Shown here: piece by piece, positions 53,995-60,707 of the stretch
How positions within the stretch are numbered: the stretch's first letter is position 1
How the letters are laid out: every line of letters begins with the position of its first letter
Assembly (NCBI GenBank): GCA_030681475.1
Contig: JAUXWT010000108.1
Span: 1 to 64,000, forward strand
DNA from: Bacteroidales bacterium
GTDB taxonomy: Bacteria > Bacteroidota > Bacteroidia > Bacteroidales > FEN-979
Reading direction: 5' to 3'
DNA: 64,000 nt
Translations under genes and position numbers: made by a program
Notes under the pieces: model-generated
Seen by the model: only the letters and a program-made list of their open reading frames with translations
Told to the model about the DNA's origin: nothing
The model's database searches: none

Positions 53995-54264
53995 ATGGCG
54001 AATCACAAAAGCGCAGAAAAACGCATCCGTAGCACAAAAACCAAACGTACACAAAATCGTTACCAGGGCCGCACCGTACGTAATGCAGTTAAGAAGTTAC
54101 GTGAAACCGAAGAACAGGAAACAATTGTAAAGGACCTTCCCAAGGTCGTTTCACAGATTGATAAGCTGGCTAAGAAAAATGTGATCCATAAAAACAAGGC
54201 CGCCAACCTGAAAAGTAAATTAATGCGCAAGGCCAATGCTGCAAGCGCCACGGCAGCGAAATAA
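53995..54264 (+). CDS. rpsT: 30S ribosomal protein S20
   Basis: An 89-residue, very basic protein that binds 16S rRNA. It begins [20 protein letters not shown] and contains RNAVKKLRE and the C-terminal [20 protein letters not shown]. Length and sequence are typical. It has its own consensus promoter and converges with glsB (5-bp gap). Confidence 0.97.
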   Translation: MANHKSAEKRIRSTKTKRTQNRYQGRTVRNAVKKLRETEEQETIVKDLPKVVSQIDKLAKKNVIHKNKAANLKSKLMRKANAASATAAK

Positions 54265-54269
54265 ATTCA

Positions 54270-55238
54270 TTACCATTTTCTCTTCCATCTGAGCCCTTTA
54301 AGCGATGAAAGCCTTTGAATATAGGTTTTCAGATGTCGCTCTTTTTTCCGGGGATAGATATCATCAATATTGATCAATATCCCGGTCTCCTCCACATTTC
54401 CAAAACCATAATTGATTGCTGTCCCAAAGGTTCGCATGGTCGGCGACAGGTTCATGTACGCGTTGACAAGCGGGGGAACATGTTCTCCGTGTTGGCGAAC
54501 AGCCTGGATCAGTATCCTGTAGTTTTCTTCGAATGTGCGGGCCGGGAACAATTCCGCGATAACCTGATCCGGGGTATCAGAAATCACCGATTCAACAGGC
54601 AGCATTAACGTTTCTGTATCCGGAAAATACTTGCGGAGGAAGTAAAGAACGATATCCCTGGCCTTCTTGTTATAAGCAGGGTACATCGTCATCTTACCAA
54701 AAAAATATTTCACATCAGGGTTTTCGATGATCATGGCGCCAAGCCCGTCCCACAGATTATCCAATGCATACATCCCCTTGCGGAAGTTGACGAGTGGCTG
54801 ATAGTTCGGCTGAACAAATGAACGTCCCAATTCAATGCTTAAAGGCAGATAATCCCGGATGAATTTGTTGGAAAATTTAAAAAGTTCCGCAGTTGCACTT
54901 TGAGGGCAACCATTTTGAGCACAATTTATATCACGCCCATGAATAAACCGGTAACCGCCTGTTATTTCACTTTCCAGGGGATCCCATACGATAAGCTGAT
55001 GAAATGGCACTTCCATGGTATCGAACTCGTCAATGTCCAGGCTTTTTCCGGTGCCTCCACCGGCATCACGGAAGGTGATTTCACGCAAACGCCCTAATTC
55101 ACGCATGAGATACGGCGATTCATGAGCCGTAAAAACATATATTTTATTATGTCCATTGTTGGTGTTACGTAAAAACGTGCTGTCAATCAACTCAGATTCA
55201 AGCAGAGTTTTATCAACTGGTGCAATGATGGCTTCCAT
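54270..55238 (-). CDS. glsB: GNAT-like N-acyltransferase, probable GlsB
   Basis: About 322 residues of the hemolysin/ornithine-acyltransferase-like (Acetyltransf_5) family. In Bacteroides, GlsB transfers an acyl chain to glycine, the first step of glycine lipid synthesis. Recognisable blocks: RELGRLREITFRDAGGGTGK (~47-66), SEITGGYRFIHG, LELGRSFVQPNYQP-like segment (here IELGRSFVQPNYQP) and FFGKMTMYPAY. The frame is open to 55421, but that part overlaps the divergent glsA gene; the ATG at 55238 (MEAIIAPVDKTLLES) follows a -7 box at 55267-55274 and fits the family. Confidence 0.82.
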   Translation of the reverse strand: MEAIIAPVDKTLLESELIDSTFLRNTNNGHNKIYVFTAHESPYLMRELGRLREITFRDAGGGTGKSLDIDEFDTMEVPFHQLIVWDPLESEITGGYRFIHGRDINCAQNGCPQSATAELFKFSNKFIRDYLPLSIELGRSFVQPNYQPLVNFRKGMYALDNLWDGLGAMIIENPDVKYFFGKMTMYPAYNKKARDIVLYFLRKYFPDTETLMLPVESVISDTPDQVIAELFPARTFEENYRILIQAVRQHGEHVPPLVNAYMNLSPTMRTFGTAINYGFGNVEETGILINIDDIYPRKKERHLKTYIQRLSSLKGLRWKRKW

Positions 55239-55266
55239 ATCATTGGTAAATGGATGAATAGTTCTA

Positions 55267-55274
55267 CAAAGATA
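55267..55274 (-). promoter_or_regulatory. -7 promoter box of glsB
   Basis: TATCTTTG on the minus strand, 28 bp upstream of the ATG at 55238; divergent from the glsA box 32 bp away. Confidence 0.6.
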
Positions 55275-55305
55275 TATTAAGTAAGTTTTCAGCAAGCATT
55301 TTTTG

Positions 55306-55313
55306 TATTTTTG
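55306..55313 (+). promoter_or_regulatory. -7 box immediately before the glsA start
   Basis: TATTTTTG followed by TCTC and the ATG at 55318. The spacing predicts transcription starting at or near the ATG. Confidence 0.5.
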
Positions 55314-55317
55314 TCTC

Positions 55318-56193
55318 ATGTCTCCAAATGAAATTGCTGAAATTCCTAAGCGAGTGATCGATGTTGAAGCGCTTTTTGCTTCGAAAAATCCCAGGTTACT
55401 GCGGTTTATTCCCGGTTTCATACTTTCTTACCTGAAGCGGATCACACATCAGGAGACGGTAAACGCATACATATGGAAGTACCGGGATCTGCACGGCTTA
55501 CCTTTTGTTGAGGCCATGCTCAAAGAATTTGGCGTAATGGTTGAAATATTGGATAAACGGACGATTCAATCTCCCTCAACCACCCTGGTTCCAACTTCCG
55601 GCAGGTATATTGTCGCGGCTAACCACCCGTTAGGCGGAATTGACGGGATGGCCCTCTTGCAGGAACTTGGGAAATTCAGGGAGGATATCGTCTTTCCGGT
55701 GAATGATCTGCTGATGAATGTCCCCGGATTACGGCCACTTTTCATCCCAATCAACAAGCATGGACGCAATACGGAAAATGCAAAGTTGATCAATGATACT
55801 TTTGCTTCGGACAAGACCGTACTCTATTTCCCCGCAGGACTTGTTTCACGCAAACAACGCATCAATGGGACATACCAGGTCAGGGATCTGGAGTGGAAAA
55901 ACACATTCATAAAAAAGGCAAAGAAATACCATAGGGATATCATTCCTGTTTTTATCGATGGCCGGAATTCTGAACGGTTTTATAATCTGGCCATGTGGCG
56001 TAAACGATTGGGAATCGGTGCGAATATTGAAATGCTTTATCTCGTTGACGAAATGGTCAAGCAGGTTAACAAGACCATCAGGCTGTTGGTAGGGGATCCG
56101 ATATCATACACCACCTTTGATAATTCCTTGACCGATAGTCAGTGGGCAACCTGGATGCAGGAAAAAGTTTATAACCTGGAAAAAATCAAATGA
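55318..56193 (+). CDS. glsA: PlsC-like O-acyltransferase, probable GlsA
   Basis: A 291-residue lysophospholipid-acyltransferase-like protein. The catalytic block reads AANHPLGGIDGMALL (~residues 99-113); here His and Asp are separated by five residues, where classical PlsC has four (HX4D). Later PINKHGRN and LYFPAGLVSRKQ correspond to the substrate-binding motifs. Paired divergently with glsB, it is the likely second acyltransferase of glycine lipid synthesis. The TTG at 55303 lies inside the -7 box, so the ATG at 55318 (MSPNEIAEIP) is chosen. Its stop overlaps the engB start (ATGA). Confidence 0.8.
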   Translation: MSPNEIAEIPKRVIDVEALFASKNPRLLRFIPGFILSYLKRITHQETVNAYIWKYRDLHGLPFVEAMLKEFGVMVEILDKRTIQSPSTTLVPTSGRYIVAANHPLGGIDGMALLQELGKFREDIVFPVNDLLMNVPGLRPLFIPINKHGRNTENAKLINDTFASDKTVLYFPAGLVSRKQRINGTYQVRDLEWKNTFIKKAKKYHRDIIPVFIDGRNSERFYNLAMWRKRLGIGANIEMLYLVDEMVKQVNKTIRLLVGDPISYTTFDNSLTDSQWATWMQEKVYNLEKIK

Positions 56194-56837
56194 TCATGAA
56201 AATCAACAAAATCGAGTTTTTATGCAGCAGCCCTTCCTTAAAGCTTTGCCCCCGTGAGGATATTCCCGAATTTGCATTTATTGGCCGTTCCAATGTGGGG
56301 AAATCGTCGCTTATCAACATGCTTGCCGATCAAAAAAGTCTTGCCAAAGTATCGGGAACGCCGGGAAAAACACGTTTGTTAAACCACTTTAAAGTCTTAT
56401 CCTCCTTGTCGGGATCATCACAAACCGCATCTGTTTCCTGGTTTCTGGTCGATCTTCCCGGATATGGCTTTGCAAAACTATCCAAAACCCAGCGTGAGAA
56501 ATTTGAAGGCCTGATTCAATCATATCTGCAGAAGAGGGAAAACCTGGCGCTGACCTTTCTGTTGATCGACTCCCGACTGGAACCCCAAAGAATTGACATT
56601 GAATTTATGAACTGGTTGGGTGACAACGAGGTTGGTTTTGTCATCCTTTATACCAAAACTGACAAACTTTCAAAAACCCAGTTGACCAATAATCTGGTTG
56701 CTTACCAGAAAGCGCTTTCAGCCTATTGGGATGAACTTCCGTTAATCATTTCCACCTCTGCCGAAACAAAGGCGGGACGGGATGAAGTTCTTGGGACCAT
56801 TGAAGCGGCGCTTCGGCAGATCGGAGAAAGCAATTGA
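56190..56837 (+). CDS. engB: Ribosome-biogenesis GTPase EngB/YihA
   Basis: A 215-residue TrmE-Era-type GTPase needed for large-subunit assembly. G1 GRSNVGKSSLINML (~30-43), G2 GTPGKTRLLNHF, G3 VDLPGYGFA (~89), G4 YTKTDKLS (~153) and G5 STSAETKAG are all present. A short Ser-rich insert (SSLSGSSQTAS) precedes G3. The ATG overlaps the glsA stop by four bases, so the two are co-translated. Confidence 0.95.
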   Translation: MIMKINKIEFLCSSPSLKLCPREDIPEFAFIGRSNVGKSSLINMLADQKSLAKVSGTPGKTRLLNHFKVLSSLSGSSQTASVSWFLVDLPGYGFAKLSKTQREKFEGLIQSYLQKRENLALTFLLIDSRLEPQRIDIEFMNWLGDNEVGFVILYTKTDKLSKTQLTNNLVAYQKALSAYWDELPLIISTSAETKAGRDEVLGTIEAALRQIGESN

Positions 56838-56841
56838 TCGG

Positions 56842-57243
56842 TCAGTCATTTTCAATGATGCCCAACTTTCTATTTTGTGCCCGTATGACCCGGTAATCGA
56901 GGGTAACATGTTGTACAAATCTTCGGTAATATTGTTCCCTGCCCTCACGGATAAAAAGACAAACGCCATTCACTGCTCTGAATCGCGTTAAAACATCAAC
57001 CCGGTTAAGCATGGTTACGTCACAACATGGTTCAGGAACAACCGTGGAAATAACCGGGAGAATTTGCTCGAGGGCATGCCAGGTTGCTGTGCCGGAACCA
57101 ATGAAGACAGACAATTCAAGATGTTCATTTAATTTCGCCTGCCCATCATCACCCAGACCTGTAAGTAAGGCAAACAGGATGAACGGACACCTCTCCCGAA
57201 GATTATCGGAGATCAGTTTTACATCAACTTTTTTTGATTTCAT
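56842..57243 (-). CDS. Degenerate MNT-type nucleotidyltransferase-fold protein
   Basis: A 133-residue protein whose C-terminal half matches minimal nucleotidyltransferases: VDVLTRFRAVNGVCLFIREG (~86-105), then QYYRRFVQHVTLDYRVIR. In active members the N-terminal block is GSx-RG with a DxD; here it reads LFALLTGLGDDGQAKLNEHL followed by ELSVFI, lacking the GS and both aspartates, so catalysis is unlikely. MNT proteins are usually antitoxins paired with a HEPN gene, but none is adjacent. It converges with engB. Confidence 0.6.
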   Translation of the reverse strand: MKSKKVDVKLISDNLRERCPFILFALLTGLGDDGQAKLNEHLELSVFIGSGTATWHALEQILPVISTVVPEPCCDVTMLNRVDVLTRFRAVNGVCLFIREGREQYYRRFVQHVTLDYRVIRAQNRKLGIIEND

Positions 57244-57381
57244 ATTCTGCCCTTTATCCTATCGACAGGAGAAACAGGCAAAAGGTTGCGTCAGATAAAA
57301 AATAAATATGAAAACCGGATGGGTGACCTTCGTGTTGAGAGGCGTTTTCTGATCTGTGGAACGTGATGGGAGGGATATTGA

Positions 57382-57699
57382 TTATTTCAATTCAATGAGC
57401 AAATAGCGCTTGGGAACAACCTCACCCTGCTTGACGTAGACTTTTTTAACGGTACCGTTCCGCGAGGCAAGCAGTTGGTTGTCCATTTTCATCGCCTGAA
57501 GCACGAGAAGTTTATCACCTTTTTTTACTTTGTTGCCGTCTTTCACAAATACCTTGAGAATGGTGCCCGGGATAAAAGCAAAAACCTTGCGGGAATCGGG
57601 AGGCGTGTAATTTGTCCTGCCTGCAAATTTCTTTGTAAGGGTTGTCCTATATGTGATTTCCTCAAATTTGAAATCAACGAATTCTAAATTTTCGTCCAT
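57382..57699 (-). CDS. Biotin carboxyl carrier protein
   Basis: A 105-residue small biotinyl domain protein. The lipoyl/biotinyl fold begins at FAFIPGTILKVFV and carries the biotin site LQAMKMDNQLL, with Lys 71 as the attachment residue. The N-terminal 35 residues are a linker. It lies 81 bp downstream of the carboxyltransferase gene, the gap being filled with octamer repeats. Together they resemble a sodium-pumping decarboxylase or acyl-CoA carboxylase; no biotin carboxylase or membrane beta subunit is in the window. Confidence 0.9.
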   Translation of the reverse strand: MDENLEFVDFKFEEITYRTTLTKKFAGRTNYTPPDSRKVFAFIPGTILKVFVKDGNKVKKGDKLLVLQAMKMDNQLLASRNGTVKKVYVKQGEVVPKRYLLIELK

Positions 57700-57712
57700 A
57701 AAGTCAAAAATT

Positions 57713-57779
57713 ATTTCACCATTTCACCATTTCGCTATTCCGTTATTTCCATTTTCGCTGCCTCGCTACCTCGCTACTT
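57713..57779. repeat. Octamer repeat array between carboxyltransferase and BCCP genes
   Basis: About eight units related to ATTTCGCT (ATTTCACC, ATTTCACC, ATTTCGCT, ATTCCGTT, a 15-bp irregular stretch, GCCTCGCT, ACCTCGCT) cover nearly the whole gap. Confidence 0.8.
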
Positions 57780-57780
57780 T

Positions 57781-59328
57781 CTAAAATGGTGGTACCCCAT
57801 GTTTTTTCTTCGGCGGTATCTCCAATTTAGCCTGAGCAAGAGTGAGGGAATGGGTCAGGTAGTTACGTGTTTCGTTTGGTTCGATCACGGCATCCACATA
57901 TCCATATGCCGCGGCCACATATGGGTTGGCAAATTTCTGCCGGTACTCTTCAATGAGGCGTTTGCGTGTCTCCACCGGATTGTCGCTCGCTTTGATTTCA
58001 CTGCGGAAGATTATATTGGCAGCGCCTTCCGGACCCATTACGGCAATTTCTGCCGTTGGCCAGGCAAAAACAAAGTCGGCGCGAAGGTGATTCGAACACA
58101 TGGCGATATACCCTCCGCCATATGCTTTGCGAAGGATGACCGTAATTTTGGGAACAGTAGCTTCGCTGTATGCGTATAGAATTTTGGCCCCGTGACGGAT
58201 TACCCCGGCATGTTCCTGGTCAACACCGGGCAAATAACCCGGTAAGTCAACCAGGGTAACCAGCGGAACATTAAAGGCATCGCAATAGCGGATAAAGCGT
58301 GCTGCCTTGTCGCTGGAATCGCAATCAAGCACGCCGGCAAGAACCAGCGGCTGATTGGCAACGAAACCAACGGTCTGGCCATCGAGACGGCCAAACCCAA
58401 CCACGATGTTGGCAGCCCACAATTCATGTACTTCAAAAAAATCGCTGTCATCGGCGATAGCGCGGATTACATCACGCACATCATATGGTTGCATCGGGTT
58501 TGTCGGAAAGATACTGTCCAACTTGTACTGCCGTGACTTGGGCGCCTTTTTAGGGAAAATCTCCGCTTTTTTATCATTGTTCCATGGTATGTAACTTACC
58601 AGTCGCTTGATCTGGTCGAAACATTCGATTTCACTTTCGGCAAAAAAATGAGCATTTCCGGTGATCTCGGCATGTACGCGGGCGCCTCCAAGATCTTCCA
58701 TCGAAATTTCTTCACCCAGAACGGTCTTGATCACCTCAGGGCCCGTAATAAACATCTTGGATATCTTATCAACGACAAAAACAAAGTCGGTGAGGGCAGG
58801 ACTATACACCGCTCCACCGGCGCAAGGGCCAAGTATTACTGAAATCTGCGGAATAACACCCGAAGCCTGTGTGTTGCGGTAAAAGATTTCGCCATAACCG
58901 GCCAGCGAATTCACACCTTCCTGAATACGGGCGCCGCCACTGTCGTTGATCCCGATTAATGGAACCTTCATCTTCATGGCATGGTCCATGATCTTTGTAA
59001 TCTTTTTAGCATGCATCAACCCCAGGGAACCTCCGGCAACAGTGAAATCCTGAGCGAAAATACATACAGGCCAGGCGCTTATTGAACCCGTTCCCGTGAT
59101 GACACCATCGCCCGGCAAATATTTTTTATCCATGTCGAAATCCTGTCCGGCATGCTTAACAAAAAGATCATATTCATGGAAAGAATTTGGATCAAGCAGC
59201 GCCAGGATTCTTTCCCGGGCAGTCATTTTACCGGAGGCTTTCTGCTTTTCAAGGGCCTGCTCGCCGCCGCCTTTAAAGGCTTCCTGCATCCGCTTCTTTA
59301 ATTCCGTGGTTTTTGCTCTTAAGCTCAT
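57781..59328 (-). CDS. Carboxyltransferase (propionyl-CoA carboxylase beta / methylmalonyl-CoA decarboxylase alpha)
   Basis: A 515-residue crotonase-fold carboxyltransferase with duplicated domains. N-half: KMTARERILALLDPNSF, INDSGGARIQEGVNSLAGYG and GPCAGGAVYSPALTDFV (acyl-CoA oxyanion hole). C-half: LVDLPGYLPGVDQEHAGVIR and AYGGGYIAMCSN (biotin side). It uses carboxybiotin on the neighbouring BCCP. In anaerobic Bacteroidota this enzyme decarboxylates methylmalonyl-CoA to propionyl-CoA, consistent with fermentation to propionate, though the reverse carboxylation cannot be excluded. A strong promoter is at 59356-59387. Confidence 0.93.
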   Translation of the reverse strand: MSLRAKTTELKKRMQEAFKGGGEQALEKQKASGKMTARERILALLDPNSFHEYDLFVKHAGQDFDMDKKYLPGDGVITGTGSISAWPVCIFAQDFTVAGGSLGLMHAKKITKIMDHAMKMKVPLIGINDSGGARIQEGVNSLAGYGEIFYRNTQASGVIPQISVILGPCAGGAVYSPALTDFVFVVDKISKMFITGPEVIKTVLGEEISMEDLGGARVHAEITGNAHFFAESEIECFDQIKRLVSYIPWNNDKKAEIFPKKAPKSRQYKLDSIFPTNPMQPYDVRDVIRAIADDSDFFEVHELWAANIVVGFGRLDGQTVGFVANQPLVLAGVLDCDSSDKAARFIRYCDAFNVPLVTLVDLPGYLPGVDQEHAGVIRHGAKILYAYSEATVPKITVILRKAYGGGYIAMCSNHLRADFVFAWPTAEIAVMGPEGAANIIFRSEIKASDNPVETRKRLIEEYRQKFANPYVAAAYGYVDAVIEPNETRNYLTHSLTLAQAKLEIPPKKKHGVPPF

Positions 59329-59355
59329 TTTAAGGTTGTTAACTTACAAAGGGTG

Positions 59356-59387
59356 CAAAGATAACGCTAAACAATTTAAATAGCAAA
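59356..59387 (-). promoter_or_regulatory. Consensus promoter of the carboxyltransferase operon
   Basis: On the minus strand TTTG (59384-59387), 20 bp, TATCTTTG (59356-59363); 27 bp from the box to the ATG at 59328. Confidence 0.7.
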
Positions 59388-59422
59388 ACGCGACCCAGGT
59401 TTAAAATGCTATTTTGCCACCC

Positions 59423-59462
59423 GTCCCCTCGTCCCCTCGTCCACTTGTCCTCTTGTCCCCCT
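59423..59462. repeat. GC-rich octamer tandem repeat in a divergent promoter region
   Basis: Five exact 8-bp steps: GTCCCCTC, GTCCCCTC, GTCCACTT, GTCCTCTT, GTCCCCCT. It occupies the space between the divergent promoters at 59356-59387 and 59465-59493. Confidence 0.9.
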
Positions 59463-59464
59463 GC

Positions 59465-59493
59465 TTGTATAAATGATAATATGAGTATCTTTG
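59465..59493 (+). promoter_or_regulatory. Promoter of the upxY-led polysaccharide locus
   Basis: TTG (59465-59467), 18 bp, TATCTTTG (59486-59493); 16 bp to the upxY ATG. Confidence 0.65.
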
Positions 59494-59509
59494 CTACTCA
59501 AAGTATTTT

Positions 59510-60046
59510 ATGTCAGACCTGATCCACATTTCACCGGTTCAACTTCAAACGCCGCTCTGGTATGCTGTTTATACCCGTTCGAGATCCGAAAAAAAGGTGA
59601 TGGAAAATTTAACTGCAAAGGGAATTGAAGCCTATGTACCGCTGCGAAAAGTGATGCGCCAGTGGAGTGACCGGAAACGAATGGTGGAAGAACCGATCAT
59701 CAGGTCATATTGTTTTGTAAAGGTTTCAAATATAGAATACTACGAAGTATTGAACACGCCAGGAGCCGTCAGATATATCTGGTTTTCCGGTAAACCCGCC
59801 GTCATACCCGACCGGCAGATCGAAACATTAAAGGCCATCACAGGATCGGATGTGGAGGTTGAATGCTTACCGGATACCTTTCAACCCGGGATCCGGGTAA
59901 GGGTGAACGCAGGTCCGTTGATCGGGCTGTCGGGCGAATTGGTCAATATTTCAAATAAGAAGAAGGTGATCATCAGGATCGATCATCTTAACCAGGTGAT
60001 CACACTCTCGATTTCGCCGATGCTGATAGAAATAGTGAAATGGTGA
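59510..60046 (+). CDS. UpxY/NusG-family transcription antiterminator
   Basis: A 178-residue specialised NusG paralogue. The NGN domain (~15-110) starts WYAVYTRSRSEKKVMENLTA and includes GIEAYVPLRKVMRQWSDRKR and RSYCFVKVS. The KOW domain (~125-175) has GIRVRVNAGPLIGLSGELV. In Bacteroides, UpxY proteins prevent premature termination of the capsule operon they head. Sugar-nucleotide genes follow directly, which supports the same job here. The last residues EIVKW and the stop are encoded by an octamer repeat. Confidence 0.88.
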   Translation: MSDLIHISPVQLQTPLWYAVYTRSRSEKKVMENLTAKGIEAYVPLRKVMRQWSDRKRMVEEPIIRSYCFVKVSNIEYYEVLNTPGAVRYIWFSGKPAVIPDRQIETLKAITGSDVEVECLPDTFQPGIRVRVNAGPLIGLSGELVNISNKKKVIIRIDHLNQVITLSISPMLIEIVKW

Positions 60047-60060
60047 AATAGCGAAATAGA
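60029..60060. repeat. Octamer repeat at the upxY stop codon
   Basis: GAAATAGT, GAAATGGT, GAAATAGC, GAAATAGA: four 8-bp units that are the reverse complement of the ATTTCGCT family and contain the upxY TGA. Confidence 0.85.
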
Positions 60061-60062
60061 AG

Positions 60063-60097
60063 TTTTGCATTTTGATTTTGTAATTTGCATTTTGATT
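60063..60097. repeat. Heptamer repeat following the octamer array
   Basis: TTTTGCA, TTTTGAT, TTTGTAA, TTTGCAT, TTTGATT: 7-bp units of the same family as 29812-29846, directly adjoining the octamer array. Confidence 0.7.
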
Positions 60098-60132
60098 TTT
60101 CATATGGTTCCTGTGACCGAAAGGGCGAAGCC

Positions 60133-60660
60133 ATGCTTGATACCTTAATCACCAATAAAACACGAGTAAAACTATTGCTCCGGTTCTTTTTAAACCCGGA
60201 TGGTTCGTCATACCTGCGCGGATTGGAAGAAGAATTCGGGGAGTCGACCAATGCGATCAGGATTGAGCTCAACCGGTTCGAAGCAGCAGGGTTGCTTATC
60301 AGTTGGGAAGACAAAAACAAGAAAATGTTCACAGCCAACCAGCAACATCCGCTATTTACCGATATCCGCAGCATATTGAGAAAACATACCGGAATTGACA
60401 CCATTATCACCAAAGTGATCAATAACCTTGGCAACATTGAATCAGCTTACGTGAAAAACATAACAGCCAAAAGCCTGGATACTTCATCACTGGAACTGTT
60501 CATTTTTGGTGATCCGATTGATCAGAAATATCTGTTATCCCTGACAAATAAAGCGACCACACTCATCAAACGGGAAATTATTTGCATTACGCTTCCCAAA
60601 CAGGATGAAAAGATATTTCTCCGCGATTACCGGAATGCAATGCTGGTATGGAAAAAATAG
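60133..60660 (+). CDS. Winged-helix regulator linked to a nucleotidyltransferase-like fold
   Basis: About 175 residues from the ATG at 60133 (MLDTLITNKTRVKLLLRFFL). The N-terminal winged helix (~1-75) contains SSYLRGLEEEFGESTNAIRI followed by ELNRFEAAGLL. The C-terminal part (~85-175) has LELFIFGDPIDQKYLLSLTN, which resembles a nucleotidyltransferase fold without catalytic aspartates. Proteins of this layout commonly sit next to UpxY at the head of polysaccharide loci in Bacteroidota, and a regulatory role is likely. It is not the UpxZ type. The upstream frame to 60085 covers the heptamer repeat edge and is not used. Confidence 0.7.
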   Translation: MLDTLITNKTRVKLLLRFFLNPDGSSYLRGLEEEFGESTNAIRIELNRFEAAGLLISWEDKNKKMFTANQQHPLFTDIRSILRKHTGIDTIITKVINNLGNIESAYVKNITAKSLDTSSLELFIFGDPIDQKYLLSLTNKATTLIKREIICITLPKQDEKIFLRDYRNAMLVWKK

Positions 60661-60707
60661 AAAAGAGATAATCCATTATATCGTACTTAATAAATCATCC
60701 CTGTTTT

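Noticed and set aside
60133-60660. UpxZ-type antitermination inhibitor
   Set aside because: The sequence has a winged-helix N-terminus and no resemblance to UpxZ proteins.
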